Assembly: GCA_029834535.1 (NCBI GenBank)
Contig: JAQMWT010000441.1
Span: 1-64,000, forward strand
Direction of reading: 5' to 3'
Origin: Chrysophaeum taylorii
Taxonomy: Eukaryota > Sar > Pelagophyceae > Pelagomonadales > Pelagomonadaceae
Length of the DNA: 64,000 bases
Notes under the pieces: generated by a model
What the model was told of the DNA's origin: nothing
What the model saw: the letters and a program-made list of their open reading frames with translations, nothing else
Database searches by the model: none
In this document: positions 21,074 to 30,550 of the stretch, in pieces
Position numbering within the stretch: the stretch's first letter is position 1
How the letters are laid out: every line of letters starts with the position of its first letter
Translations under genes and position numbers: made by a program

Positions 21074-21997
21074 CTACAAGAAGTAGTCGGGTGTCTGCTG
21101 GGTAACCTCGATTCCAAGACCGGCGTCGCCGCCGCGCCTGGGGGCCGGGTCGAACTGGATAAAGTTGGTGCCGAGGTGCTCGTCGACCTCCATGATGGCG
21201 GCCATGTTGCCGCAGCGGTAGCAGTAATTCGGCGCGGAAAAGACGGTAACGAGGCGGTTGTCGTGGGTCCAGTTGTAGCCCTCCATGACGAGCTGGTGGG
21301 CGCGGACGATAAAGTCAAAGCCGTTCTCGTGGGAGAATTTTTCGGATATGTCCTGGCCGAACGTATATCCGGCACCCCGCGGCGAGATGCCCCACCCGAG
21401 TCGGTCGTCGGGGTCGGACCACATGAGATCGCATATCGGGCCTTCGTGCGGTACCTCGTGGGTTCTGTCGAGCGCGAGGATTTGGTCGACGGTGTCGAGC
21501 GAGGGCGAGAGGCCGCCGTGCGGGCAGAAGAGTCTCTCGTCGACCGACGCCGCGAGCGGAAGATGATCGAACAAATCCGTGAACAGTTTCCAGACGTTGG
21601 CGTTGCCGTACTTGCGGACGCACTCGTCGTAAAACCCGTACACTTGCGTGATTTGTCGCGACTCGTGATTTCCTCGCAATATCGTCACGCGCTCGGGGAA
21701 CCTCACCTTTAACGCGACGACCACCGTCACGCACTCGACGCTGTAGTACCCCCGGTCGACGTAGTCGCCCATAAACAAGTAGTTCGTGTCGGGGGCATGC
21801 CCGCCGATGCGAAACAGCTCGAGCAGGTCGTGAAACTGCCCGTGGATGTCTCCTACGATCGTCACGGGCGACCGCACCACCCGCACGTTCGCGTCCCGCG
21901 ACAGCGCCTCCCGCGCCTTGTCGCACAGCATCCGAACCTCGTTCTCGCTCAGCGGATGACACTCCATCAACTTGGCGATGCACGCGTCGAGATCCAT
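21074..21997 (-). CDS. Serine/threonine protein phosphatase 2A catalytic subunit
   Basis: The product has 307 residues, essentially the family length (309 in human). All metal-binding signatures are present: G-D-I-H-G-Q at 49-54, G-D-Y-V-D-R-G at 77-83, R-G-N-H-E at 108-112, and later H-G-G-L-S-P, W-S-D-P and R-A-H-Q. The protein ends in T-P-D-Y-F-L, the invariant PP2A tail whose leucine is carboxymethylated and whose Tyr/Thr phosphorylation controls binding of the regulatory B subunit. This tail separates it from PP4, PP6 and PP1. It would work with scaffold A and B subunits in cytosol and nucleus. Intronless; the ATG at 21995-21997 matches the family start (M-D-L-D). It diverges from the CH-M20 gene, with a start-to-start spacer of about 250 bp. 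The 3' side has CAA/GCC repeats and a perfect hairpin. Confidence 0.97.
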   Translation of the reverse strand: MDLDACIAKLMECHPLSENEVRMLCDKAREALSRDANVRVVRSPVTIVGDIHGQFHDLLELFRIGGHAPDTNYLFMGDYVDRGYYSVECVTVVVALKVRFPERVTILRGNHESRQITQVYGFYDECVRKYGNANVWKLFTDLFDHLPLAASVDERLFCPHGGLSPSLDTVDQILALDRTHEVPHEGPICDLMWSDPDDRLGWGISPRGAGYTFGQDISEKFSHENGFDFIVRAHQLVMEGYNWTHDNRLVTVFSAPNYCYRCGNMAAIMEVDEHLGTNFIQFDPAPRRGGDAGLGIEVTQQTPDYFL

Positions 21998-22244
21998 GAT
22001 ACTACTAACGGAGCGCCCGACGCCAAGTCGTCGGTCGGCACCTTTATTGATTGGTGTTACAAATCGTCGTCGTCGTCGTCGCGCATCGCCAAACCCTCCT
22101 CTCGCAAGTTTGTTTTTCTTCTAGTAGGAAAAAAACAACAACAAAACTCCTATTATTTATTATTATTATGGCCGAGCCGAAATGGTACGAGTCGTCGTCT
22201 CTAAAACATACATCATCGTGATTCGCTTGTTGTTGTCGAGCAGG

Positions 22245-24497
22245 ATGAAGCGCCAACGGCGGCTGTTCACCAACTTCACCAACGCCAAGCTCGCCGACCG
22301 CGACGACGTTCCCCCCGTGACGGACATTTTCGAGGACATTCGGGATGGCAGGCTGCTGTATGCCTTGCTCGAGGAACTCTCGGGCCAGTCCTTGGCACCC
22401 CTCGGCAAGGTCAAGGCCAAGGGCAAGGGGGGCAAACCCCTCACCCGCATCGACCACGTCGCCAACCTCTCGATCTCCTTCCGGTACATCAAACAGACGA
22501 CGAAAATCGTCGGGATTGGCCCCGGCGACATCGCCGACGGCAACCCAAACCTCATCCTCGGGCTACTGTGGTCGATTATCGTGTTCTTCACAGCAAAGGA
22601 CCTCGGCGGCATCGACGACGTCTCGGCGCTGAAAAAGAAAATTCTCAAGTGGTGCCAGAAGCGCACGGAAAAGAACGACGACGTCCGGATTCGAAACCTC
22701 GGCGATTCGTTCATGCACGGTAGGGCCTTCCACGCGATCCTCAACGACGTCGACCCCGTCGCTTTCCCCTACGCGCCCGGACCATCGGCGACCGACAACT
22801 TCAAACTCGCCTTCGGGGAAGCCTCGTCTCGATACGGCGTCCCCGAGTTGCTCGACGGCGACGACGAGGACTGCTGGAAGGACGAACAGTCGATGGTCAC
22901 CTACCTCTCGGAGATGATGAAGCGCTTGCCCGAGCACGCCGAGGACCTCTCGCCCGCGCTCATGAACTGGATCGACGACCACACTCCGGAGACCACCGAC
23001 GACCTCGACGACCTCTGCTCGATCCCCAGCGTCCCGACCCGCGACGCGCGAGCGTGCGCGCGCTGCGCCGAGGCCATCGCAGCCATCATGACGCGCGACG
23101 GCCTCGCCAACGTCGAGGTCGTGGCCCCCCCGGGAGATGGAGCGCCCTTCGTCCTCGCCTCGAGCCAAAAATTCGACAAGACGCTCCCGACGGTGCTCTT
23201 CGTCGCCGACTACGGCGTCGACGACCCTTCGCCCTTCGTTTGGACGGGGAGCCCCTTCGCGCCGGAGAAGATCAACCAAGGCACGCGCCTTCGTGCCGCG
23301 GGGGCCTCCTCCAAGGCGGGCGTCCTCGCACCCCTCAAGGCGATCGCCGCGCTCGTCCGCGCCGTCGAAGAGCGACCCCCCGTCAACGTCGAAATTCTGC
23401 TCGCTTGTGCCGCGCCCGGGGACCTCCAACACTCTGGCCGCGTCGAAAAGTTCGTCGCCTCGCGCTACGCGACGGACGGCGACGGTCGTCCACCGCCGCA
23501 CTACGCGCTCGTGGACACGCCGGGCGCCGCCGCCTCCGTCGCTCCGGGAAAATTCGCGACCGTCTTCGCCTGCCGCGGCGAGGTCGAAGTTGACGTGACG
23601 GTGGCGACCGTCGCGCCCGACGACGACGACGACGACGACCGAACAAAAAACGACCAAGCGGCCGCCGCCCAGGCCGTCGTCGGCCCGCTCCTGGACGCCA
23701 ATCTCGCTCTTTGTCAGGTCGCCGCGAGCCTCCGAAAACCCGACACCGCACTCCTCAACGTACCGGGACTCGTAGGATTCCCCGAACCCAACCGCTTTAC
23801 CAAGGCCGTCACGAACCTCACGCACCTCGAGGCCAAACAACTCGCCGCGAACGCAGACTACCCGGCGCCGCCGCAGCGCCTCGCGACCCTCCCGGCATCC
23901 AAGTGGTCCGTCGTCGAACAGCTCTGCTTCCACCCGAGCATCTCTGTCCTCCGCCTCGCCCTCGCCGACGACTCGCGGCCAGACCCGCTCTCCCCCTTTC
24001 CTGGAATCTCATCGACCATGACTATCTTCGCCCATCTCGCGCCGGCCTTTGACCACGACGACGCCATCAACGCCCTCAGGATGTGCCTCGAGGGCGCCGC
24101 ACCCTGGTGTTCCAAGATCCAAGTCGCGCAACGCGTGCCCGGACACACCGGATTCCTCACCGATATATCCCCGCAGTTCCTCTCGAGGCTCACCAGTGCC
24201 GCCGCCAAGAGATTCCCCGCTCGCGGCGCCGCGCTCGCCGCCGCGCCCTCCTACCTCCCGCTCGCCGCGGCCGTCTCTCGCGCGCTCCCTCGTGTCGCGA
24301 CCTATGCCTGCGGCGTCGCCGACCTCGATGCTAATCTCGGCGCCGCCGACGAGTCCGTTTCCCTCGAAGATCTTACCTCCACCATCAAGACCTTTGCCCA
24401 CCTCGTCTTTAACCTCAAGGGCTTGTCGTCCACGCAGACTTACGGCAAGGTCGACGCCTCCGAGGTATACGTCGCAGTCGAGACCGCGGCATCCTAA
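22245..24497 (+). CDS. Tandem calponin-homology protein fused to a degenerate M20-peptidase fold
   Basis: The product has 750 residues from the ATG at 22245. A start at 22182 adds 21 hydrophobic residues, but the CH homology starts just after the downstream Met (R-R-L-F-T-N-F-T-N-A-K-L). The first CH domain spans about 5-120 (D-G-R-L-L-Y-A-L-L-E-E-L-S-G; N-P-N-L-I-L-G-L-L-W-S-I-I) and the second about 125-245 (I-L-K-W-C-Q; F-H-A-I-L-N-D), together an alpha-actinin/spectrin-type actin-binding pair. From about 275 to the end the sequence follows an M20 dipeptidase (CNDP2/Dug1 type): a strand then Y-G-V-D in place of the His-x-Asp motif, P-F-x-W-x-G-S-P-F-x-P, G-A-S-S-K-A-G-V in place of G-A-S-D-D-K-G, and A-C-A-A-P-G in place of the Glu-Glu motif. 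By eye every metal ligand and the catalytic Glu are replaced, so I infer a pseudoenzyme used for binding or dimerisation. An Asp-rich run is at about 465-475. Confidence 0.8.
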   Translation: MKRQRRLFTNFTNAKLADRDDVPPVTDIFEDIRDGRLLYALLEELSGQSLAPLGKVKAKGKGGKPLTRIDHVANLSISFRYIKQTTKIVGIGPGDIADGNPNLILGLLWSIIVFFTAKDLGGIDDVSALKKKILKWCQKRTEKNDDVRIRNLGDSFMHGRAFHAILNDVDPVAFPYAPGPSATDNFKLAFGEASSRYGVPELLDGDDEDCWKDEQSMVTYLSEMMKRLPEHAEDLSPALMNWIDDHTPETTDDLDDLCSIPSVPTRDARACARCAEAIAAIMTRDGLANVEVVAPPGDGAPFVLASSQKFDKTLPTVLFVADYGVDDPSPFVWTGSPFAPEKINQGTRLRAAGASSKAGVLAPLKAIAALVRAVEERPPVNVEILLACAAPGDLQHSGRVEKFVASRYATDGDGRPPPHYALVDTPGAAASVAPGKFATVFACRGEVEVDVTVATVAPDDDDDDDRTKNDQAAAAQAVVGPLLDANLALCQVAASLRKPDTALLNVPGLVGFPEPNRFTKAVTNLTHLEAKQLAANADYPAPPQRLATLPASKWSVVEQLCFHPSISVLRLALADDSRPDPLSPFPGISSTMTIFAHLAPAFDHDDAINALRMCLEGAAPWCSKIQVAQRVPGHTGFLTDISPQFLSRLTSAAAKRFPARGAALAAAPSYLPLAAAVSRALPRVATYACGVADLDANLGAADESVSLEDLTSTIKTFAHLVFNLKGLSSTQTYGKVDASEVYVAVETAAS

Positions 24498-25312
24498 GTC
24501 GCACAACACGCACGACGCCGCTCGACCGTAAAACGATGGGAAAGCGGTTGAGAGTCACCGACCGACCGACCGACCTTATTGCGCGAGTGCTCCTCCTCCC
24601 TTTTTTTTTACCTTCTTCTTCTGTGTGTTTAGCCACGACGACGGCGTCGCTCGCTTTGTGCCACGTCGCCGACACGCGCGCCGTTCTCATCTTCTCCTTC
24701 CCGATGTCTCTATTGTTTTTGTTTTTTTTTTCTACGAGGCTCCTGACCTTCTCGTCGCGGTCTATGGACGTGAACCACGAGCTCCGACAATTCCGGTGTC
24801 TTAAATCGCAGTGCACGCGCAAAAATCTCACTGCATCGACCTCATTCGTCTCTTTGCGCTTGGACTTCTCCCTCGGTTCTAGGACATCGTGACTCGTGGT
24901 GCGGCCCGCCATAACGAAGTCTCTCGGGTACAGTTTTAGAACTTCGATCATACCTTATTGTCGAGCTAAGCGGGCGACGTGCGTCGTCACTGCTCGAATG
25001 AAAAATATAAAGCGCGCCGCGCTTCCGCATGTACTTTCGGACTCGCGCGTCCCTTGCTTGCCGCCACACCCTATAGCAGTCGGCGATATAAGAAAGAAAT
25101 CAATCAATTACTTAATCCGCAGCGAGCTGGCAACGCGCGACTCGTCAATACCGTCGTCGTGTGAGAAATGGTTGGCCGAGGCCATACCGACGGCACGATT
25201 CACTGGGGCACACTGCTCCGCAACTGGTACGATGTGCCGTGTTCGCCATTGGTAGATGTCCTGGGCACGTTCGTCGCAGTCCCCTAGCCATGCCTACCAC
25301 GATGGTGCGTGC
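24498..25312. other. Intergenic region, no gene recognised
   Basis: Contains a short (CCGA)n run at 24559-24574 and poly-T tracts at 24601-24609 and 24720-24730. A 178-residue minus-strand frame (24415-24951) overlaps the 3' end of the CH-M20 gene. Its first residues look protein-like but match no family I know. I see no tRNA or other RNA gene. Confidence 0.4.
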
Positions 25313-25322
25313 CCACGTCAAT

Positions 25323-25499
25323 AACTAACTAACTAACTTCAGACCTCTCCCGAGCATGGGAGCCAGGCCGGACCGACAGGTGCCAGTCCGGAATCACGGG
25401 CCTGTAGACGAGGAGCGCCGAAAGGTCGGTCGGCGGAGAGTGACCATCAAGCTTGTCGCCATGCGACGAGGAGACCGCGATGTGACTGAAAACCAACGT
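25323..25499 (-). mobile_element. 5'-truncated TTAG-tailed retroelement with target-site duplication
   Basis: A minus-strand insertion. The 3' tail (CTTCAGACCTCTCCCGAG in plus orientation, preceded by (CTAA)n) is at 25323-25360, and the body continues to 25499. It is flanked by an exact 10-bp direct repeat, CCACGTCAAT, at 25313-25322 and 25500-25509. It lacks roughly the first 100 bp present in the copy at 11340-11612: the 5' truncation and target-site duplication expected of LINE-driven target-primed integration. Confidence 0.85.
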
Positions 25500-25509
25500 C
25501 CACGTCAAT

Positions 25510-26050
25510 GACCTGCCTTATTACTTCTTAAAACCCCTTTTCTTGAGCCGTTTACGGTTCCAGAGCGCACACACAACCGTGGCCGGCCTTGTCTTTGGTG
25601 CCTTCGGTGAGGCCAGCGCGGCATGCCACGCCCTCGCAAAAACATGCGCAGAGCGCATCGCTGCGCGAACCTGAGGTGGAAAGTGGCTGTGCCAACTTCA
25701 CAAAGGCCAAGGCCGCCCAAACTCGCCGCATCTACCGCGAGTGGGGGATCGCCAACGCAATGCGCCGGGCGCGCTGTGCCCTCACCGCCCTCAGCCATGT
25801 TGCCGCCTCGGGCATCCCCACCCAGGCCGCTCGGGACCAACAGGACGTCACACTTCGACGCACGTACGTCCGGCGGCAGCATGCGTACGACCTACGGGCG
25901 AGGCCCGTCCTCTCTTCGCCTGCCCCGCGGCTCGGCGATGACCCCGACTAGGCCCCGCGTACCCATCTACACCCTTCAGGCACATCCTTCATGCCCCCAC
26001 ACAACGCACCAAAACCTTCAAGCACCCCCGCCCCCTCTCTTAGCAGTCGC
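25510..26050 (-). mobile_element. Helitron-family remnant, copy 4 (5' part only)
   Basis: 25850-25990 is the reverse complement of 9150-9305 (shared GCATGCTGCCGCCGGACGTA, then the CGAAGAGAGGACGGGCC block). 25990-26050 is a degenerate form of the minisatellite unit ending 'CTCTTAGCAGTCG'. No helicase segment or 3' array follows, so this is an internally deleted or truncated relative. A plus-strand frame (25589-25951) and a minus-strand frame (25505-25882) are both open; neither is recognisable. Confidence 0.5.
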
Positions 26051-26695
26051 CCATTGTAGAAAAAAAACCTCCAGTAGATTTCTTTCTACTTGTTAGAGAA
26101 GAGAAATTACCTATTATAGGGCCCAAGACTGCTTCGGGCGCCTTTCGTTTTTTCTCGCGATAAACCGCGTCATGGCTCGCGCCTTCGTGGCGAGCGACGG
26201 CGGACCGCCGCGCGGCTCGGGATGACGAGACAAACCGTCCGGCGGTCGGCGAGGCGGGAGACCACTCGCCGCCCATCGCCGACCCGAACCCGCGCCTCGC
26301 CGTCCCGCTTGCGCTCCGCCACGCCGAAGGCGTCGCCATCGAACCTTGACCTCGAAGCGCTTCTGACTTGAACGCTCTGTTATATAATTCTGACTTGAAC
26401 GCTGTGTTACACACTTTCTAAATTTTCAACCAAAGGCCCTGCCGCGCCGGCACTAATTATTGTCCGCGGCGTCTCTCACTAAAGCAACGAAACACATACC
26501 ATGCGAAAGTTTTGTCTTCGAATTCGCGAAACTTGAATTTTTCAGAGATTTATGAGTAACATTGCGGCAAGTCAGTGGAGCTCCCGAAAAAAAAGAATGC
26601 AAATGCAGCGGGGGTTGTTATGATGTCGTTTGGTACTCTCGATTTCTTCGAAGGCACAATCCCTTGAGCAATCAAAAGAAGAAACGAGTATCATC
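26051..26695. other. Intergenic region, no gene recognised
   Basis: AT-richer than its surroundings. A GC-rich island at 26140-26370 gives a 124-residue minus-strand frame (26040-26414) of low complexity (Ala/Arg/Ser), which I do not accept as a gene. Confidence 0.35.
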
Positions 26696-26699
26696 TTAC

Positions 26700-27400
26700 G
26701 GCGAGCGAAAATTTGCGAGAGCCTCCGCGTCTGTGGTCTTTAAGTATAGATGATAGAGCATGATGCTGTCATCGACTTCCTCTGTGGTCTTTAAGTATAG
26801 ATGATAGGGCATGATGCTGTCATCGACTTCCAAGGCAGCCAGTCTTTTGGATAGCCGGAACTCGCGAGAATTTGCAAGAGCCTCCGCGTCTGTGGTTGTT
26901 AAGTATAGATGATAGGGCATGATGCTGGCATCGACTTCCAAGGCAGCCAGTCTTTTGGATAGCCGGAACTCGCGAGAATTTGCAAGAGCCTCCGCGTCTG
27001 TGGTTGTTAAGTATAGATGATAGAGCATGATGCTGTCATCGACTTCCAAGGCAGCCAGTCTTTTGGTTATCCAGAACTCGCGAGAATTTGCAAGAGCCTC
27101 CGCGTCTGTGGTTTTTAAGTATAGATGATAGGGCATGATGCTGTCATCGACTTCCAAGGCAGCCAGTCTTTTGGATAGCCGGAACTCGCGAGAATTTGCA
27201 AGAGCCTCCGCGTCTGTTAAGTATAGATGATAGGGCATGATGCTGTCATCGACTTCCAAGGCAGCCAGTCTTTTGGTTATCCAGAACTCGCGAGAATTTG
27301 CAAGAGCGCCCGCGTCTGTGGTTGTTAAGCATATTGTTATTAGGGCATGATGCTGTTATCGACTTTCGAGCCAGCCAATCTTTTGGTTATCCGGAACTCG
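26700..27400 (-). repeat. 108-bp in-frame minisatellite (36-residue unit)
   Basis: Units start near 26722, 26881, 26989, 27097, 27205 and 27307. Three intervals are exactly 108 bp, one is 102, and one is 159 (108 plus a 51-bp partial copy). Because 108 and 51 are multiples of three, a 187-residue minus-strand frame (26696-27259) is continuous, repeating E-V-D-D-S-I-M-P-Y-H-L-Y then D-A-E-A-L-A-N-S-R-E-F. The outermost unit overlaps the last codons of the gene ending at 27356, but in another frame, so the array probably arose by duplicating that gene's 3' end. Translation is not shown. Confidence 0.8.
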
Positions 27401-28693
27401 CATGCGGCGTTCGTTCTGGGCGAGGGGCGCGCAGAGTCCCTTCGCAAAGAGGAAGGAGTCGAGAAACAAGAGGAGTTGGGCGACGTGGAGTTCGACCCAG
27501 AGGGACTCGCAGTCGTTGACGCCGTAGCCGACGAGGACGTGGTTCTTGCCGATCCTGGCGAAGGTGGTGACGAACTGAATAAGGTCGCAGCGCAGCGAGT
27601 CATCTCCCGAAGAAGAGGCGTTGGCGGCGATCGAGGGAAAGCAAAAGGGGGGGCTCGTGGAGATGGCGTCGTAGGGTTCGGTGGCGTTGAACAAGACGAG
27701 GTTGTGGACGTAGGTGTTTCCAAAGCGCGTCTCGCCAGTTTGTGCGCGGTGCTTTTGTTTCGCTTTGGCAGCCGCGTCGAGGTGAGAGTGGCCCAGTGCT
27801 AGCGCCATGCCCGGGCACCAGTCCTCGACGTAGACGGGGCTCCCCGTGTTGTGAAGGTATCGCGCGAAGCGGCCGTTTATTCCGTTGTAGAGAACGGCCT
27901 CGTCGGTCAAGTCTGGCGGCGGGATGATGGCCGGCGGAACGCCGGAACGGACGTCGAGTCGTTTGCCAAGCCAGTAGGCGACTTTGAAGGGCTCGGCGTC
28001 GCCGCCGGTCCATAGGACGCCAACGTTTTGGGTCTGGAACAGCAACCACGGTCGAGGTTCCACGTCAAAGTGTCTGAAGCGTTCGACTCTGACGGTCGGG
28101 ACGTCGGCGTCGACAAGAACTTCGATCCACCAGAACGCGTACCGGTATTGGAACTTTCTTGGCACTCCGTGCGCGTGCGCGAATACTCGCGTCGGATCCT
28201 TCCCGGTTTCTAGCCGGATATCGCCGCATCGCTTGAGAAAATCGATAACCCACGAGTCTCCGATGACTTTGATGGTCGGTTTGATGGGTCGCTTTTCGGC
28301 GTCGAAAAAAATCATTTGCTGCGGCATCTGACTCCCGTTCAGGTCGGGTCCGTACGGATTCTCGACGCGCGATCCGTCGACGAGGTTGAGGCAATTTCCC
28401 TTTTCGAGGTTGCGCTTGAAGGCCGCCAAGTACGTCGCGTTGCGACCGTACCGCCCCGCGAGCGCACTCCGCACCGACGGCGGCAGGACAGCTATCGCCG
28501 GATTGTACCAGTCGCCGCCCAACCCAAACTCGGAAGCCGTGGGATGGGTCGGCCACGCTCGCACGCCGTACCGCTGTGGATCGAACAGGGCGTTTTCGAC
28601 ATAAGGCAGGAGGGCCCTCGAAAGAGACGAGAAGCCCACCACCAAATTCCAGGCCGTCCTCTGCTCCATCGGACACCGAATATATTCCTGCAT
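27356..28693 (-). CDS. Conserved algal protein, possibly a five-blade propeller glycan enzyme
   Basis: The product has 445 residues. I do not recognise it firmly. The N-terminal part has D-W-Y-N-P-A-I-A-V-L-P and a blade-like segment W-L-L-F-Q-T-Q-N-V-G-V-L-W. The C-terminal third carries N-T-Y-V-H-N-L-V-L-F-N, then S-P-P-F-C-F-P-S, then C-D-L-I-Q-F-V-T-T, then L-V-G-Y-G-V-N-D-C-E-S. This run (hydrophobic strand, F-C-F, 'D-x-I-Q-F' and 'Y-G-x-N-D-C') resembles the last blades of GH130/GH32-like propeller proteins that act on or recognise glycans. There is no obvious signal peptide at the Met at 28693; an upstream exon could be missing. Several frames antisense to it are shadows. The last about 20 codons overlap the outermost unit of the 108-bp minisatellite, so the true C-terminus may have been altered by that repeat. 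Confidence 0.55.
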   Translation of the reverse strand: MQEYIRCPMEQRTAWNLVVGFSSLSRALLPYVENALFDPQRYGVRAWPTHPTASEFGLGGDWYNPAIAVLPPSVRSALAGRYGRNATYLAAFKRNLEKGNCLNLVDGSRVENPYGPDLNGSQMPQQMIFFDAEKRPIKPTIKVIGDSWVIDFLKRCGDIRLETGKDPTRVFAHAHGVPRKFQYRYAFWWIEVLVDADVPTVRVERFRHFDVEPRPWLLFQTQNVGVLWTGGDAEPFKVAYWLGKRLDVRSGVPPAIIPPPDLTDEAVLYNGINGRFARYLHNTGSPVYVEDWCPGMALALGHSHLDAAAKAKQKHRAQTGETRFGNTYVHNLVLFNATEPYDAISTSPPFCFPSIAANASSSGDDSLRCDLIQFVTTFARIGKNHVLVGYGVNDCESLWVELHVAQLLLFLDSFLFAKGLCAPLAQNERRMRVPDNQKIGWLESR

Positions 28694-30550
28694 CCACGTC
28701 TAGACAGAATTTTTCCAGGCCGCGAAAACCTGGAAGTAGTAGTTTGAAAGGAATTTGAAAGGACTTTGGAAATAAATTATTATGATGATTGTTGTTGTTG
28801 TTTCGAAGGCTGATATATCATCGCGAGCAGCAGAGGGATGTCGACACCGGGAAAACAAAACGCGGGCCGACGGCGGGCGCATCTTCGGCGAGTGCTTTGC
28901 GCGGGCGGCGGTGGACCACGGGCATCTAGGACTAAGACATCCTGCCGAAAGCCAAGTACGTGGTGGAGGTTAATAACACCATCGAGCCGAGGGAAACTTG
29001 AACGAACGCGGGCCAGCTGCGGAGTCCGCCCCGCGACCAATTACCTCGTCTTCGTCGTCGTGATCTTTTTCTCTGTGGGGTACGAGGCAAACGGCTCGGC
29101 GGAGACCATGCTTTTCTTCGCCTGCCTCAGTCTGCGACCCCGACGCGGACTCCGCCACCATCTGGTGGCGCGGGTCAAAAGACGATGTCCGGTGCGAGAT
29201 CTTCCTCCACAGCTTTGACGCCGGCGAGGATCCAGATCATTCTCCGTCACGTCTGTACCTCCTTTTCCACCGTCGAGGATCGTTATCGCGAGCGCCGGCG
29301 GCGGCGACGACGACGACGACGCCGGCGAGATTGAGAGAGCGTGCAGCGGCGTTGGCAGTGGACCCGGCTCGCGTGGAGGCGGCGGCTCAGCACTGTCCTG
29401 TCTCGGTCCCCGCTCCGACGTGCAGTGGACGCTGCCGATGCGCCGGCATTTTTTTTCCGCTCCGCGTCGCCCGCCTTTCGTGATTTCGTCAGTGCCAGCT
29501 TTCGCCTTTCTCGTGCCCATGCGGGGGCCTCCGGCGGCGACGATCGAGTCAATCGCGGACGCGCCCGAGTTCTTCGTGCGCTGCGTGGGGCTTGTCGGCA
29601 GCATCCTGGCAAACTTGAAGAGCCAGGACGACCTAAGTCCCGCGCGCGCCAGACGCTAAGCTTTTGGTTCACTGCCATGGCCACGTTGGAGGAAAAGAAC
29701 CCGCTGATGCAGATGATGGACAACGACGGGGCTGCAGTGAGCGACCCGGCGAATCTTAGATGGCGCTTGAGACACAAGGCTCGACAGTCTCATCTGGGAC
29801 CGTCCCGGGACCGCGTATCGAGACTTGGGCATTTTATGTGCCGACGCAGCTTCTGAAATGCGACAAGAAAGGCATGAAGCGAAAGCGTCCGGCCATGAAG
29901 GTTGGCAGCATCTGCGAGGATATGGAGTCGCTCCGCGCAAGACGACGCTGAAACAGAGCTCGAGAGAGCGCGGACGCGAAGACGCGCTAAGACCCACGGA
30001 CTTCCACAACTTCCGGGTACAAGGTACACTGCGCAGCGTGCTGGCTCAGCCCACTCCAGAGTCGCGGCGCTCCCCTCGGCATTATCTCTCGTCGGCGTCG
30101 AAGCCCTCTCCCTCGCCCATAGTTTTACGTAACAAGAGGTGTTGGTTCGATGTTTTTTGCTCTGGCCTTGTCTTGGTGGCCTTGGCAGAGTTAGTTGCCT
30201 GCTCTGGCCTTGGCAGAGCACTGGTGGGGAAGGCAGCCTCTGCCGCAGGAGAAGAAAGCCGCCCTAGCAGCAACCGCCCCGAGGTGGCCAGAGGTCGCTC
30301 GCCGTCTCAGGCCCTCGGGCAAGGGTTTCAGGCCGGCCCCGGATGATTCGCGAGGAGGATATTCGTGAATGAATTTTTTTTTTAAGATCCTGTCGGCCTC
30401 GCCGAGATCTGTTAGGATTCGGAGTCACTAACTACCGCGTAAGTACATCATCAAAGCAAATGGATGGCGCGTACATACCGAACTAGAAAAAGTGTTTTCT
30501 GTCCCGACGCGATATAGGCAGGTGTGTGGGCGCCGTCGCACGGGGACACA
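28694..30550. other. Unassigned stretch with scattered coding-like segments
   Basis: No intact gene found. On the plus strand several short segments look coding but lie in different frames: near 28945-28975 (I-L-P-K-A-K-Y-V-V-E-V), near 29129-29240 (A-T-I-W-W-R-G-S-K-D-D-V-R-C-E-I-F-L-H) and near 29540-29650 (I-E-S-I-A-D-A-P-E-F-F-V-R). They could be exons or a frame-broken gene. 29280-29325 is a CGA/CGG repeat. 30155-30230 holds a duplicated GCTCTGGCCTTG motif. Nothing recognisable at 30350-30550. Confidence 0.3.

Noticed and set aside
22182-22244. Upstream start of the CH-M20 gene as a signal peptide
   Set aside because: Hydrophobic residues there precede a cytosolic actin-binding domain; the Met at 22245 fits CH homology better.
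22563-23933. 456-residue minus-strand frame
   Set aside because: Exactly antisense to the CH-M20 gene; Arg/Glu/Val-rich composition from GC-rich codons, no domain.
24415-24951. 178-residue minus-strand frame after the CH-M20 gene
   Set aside because: Overlaps the end of a real gene on the other strand and shows no family motif.
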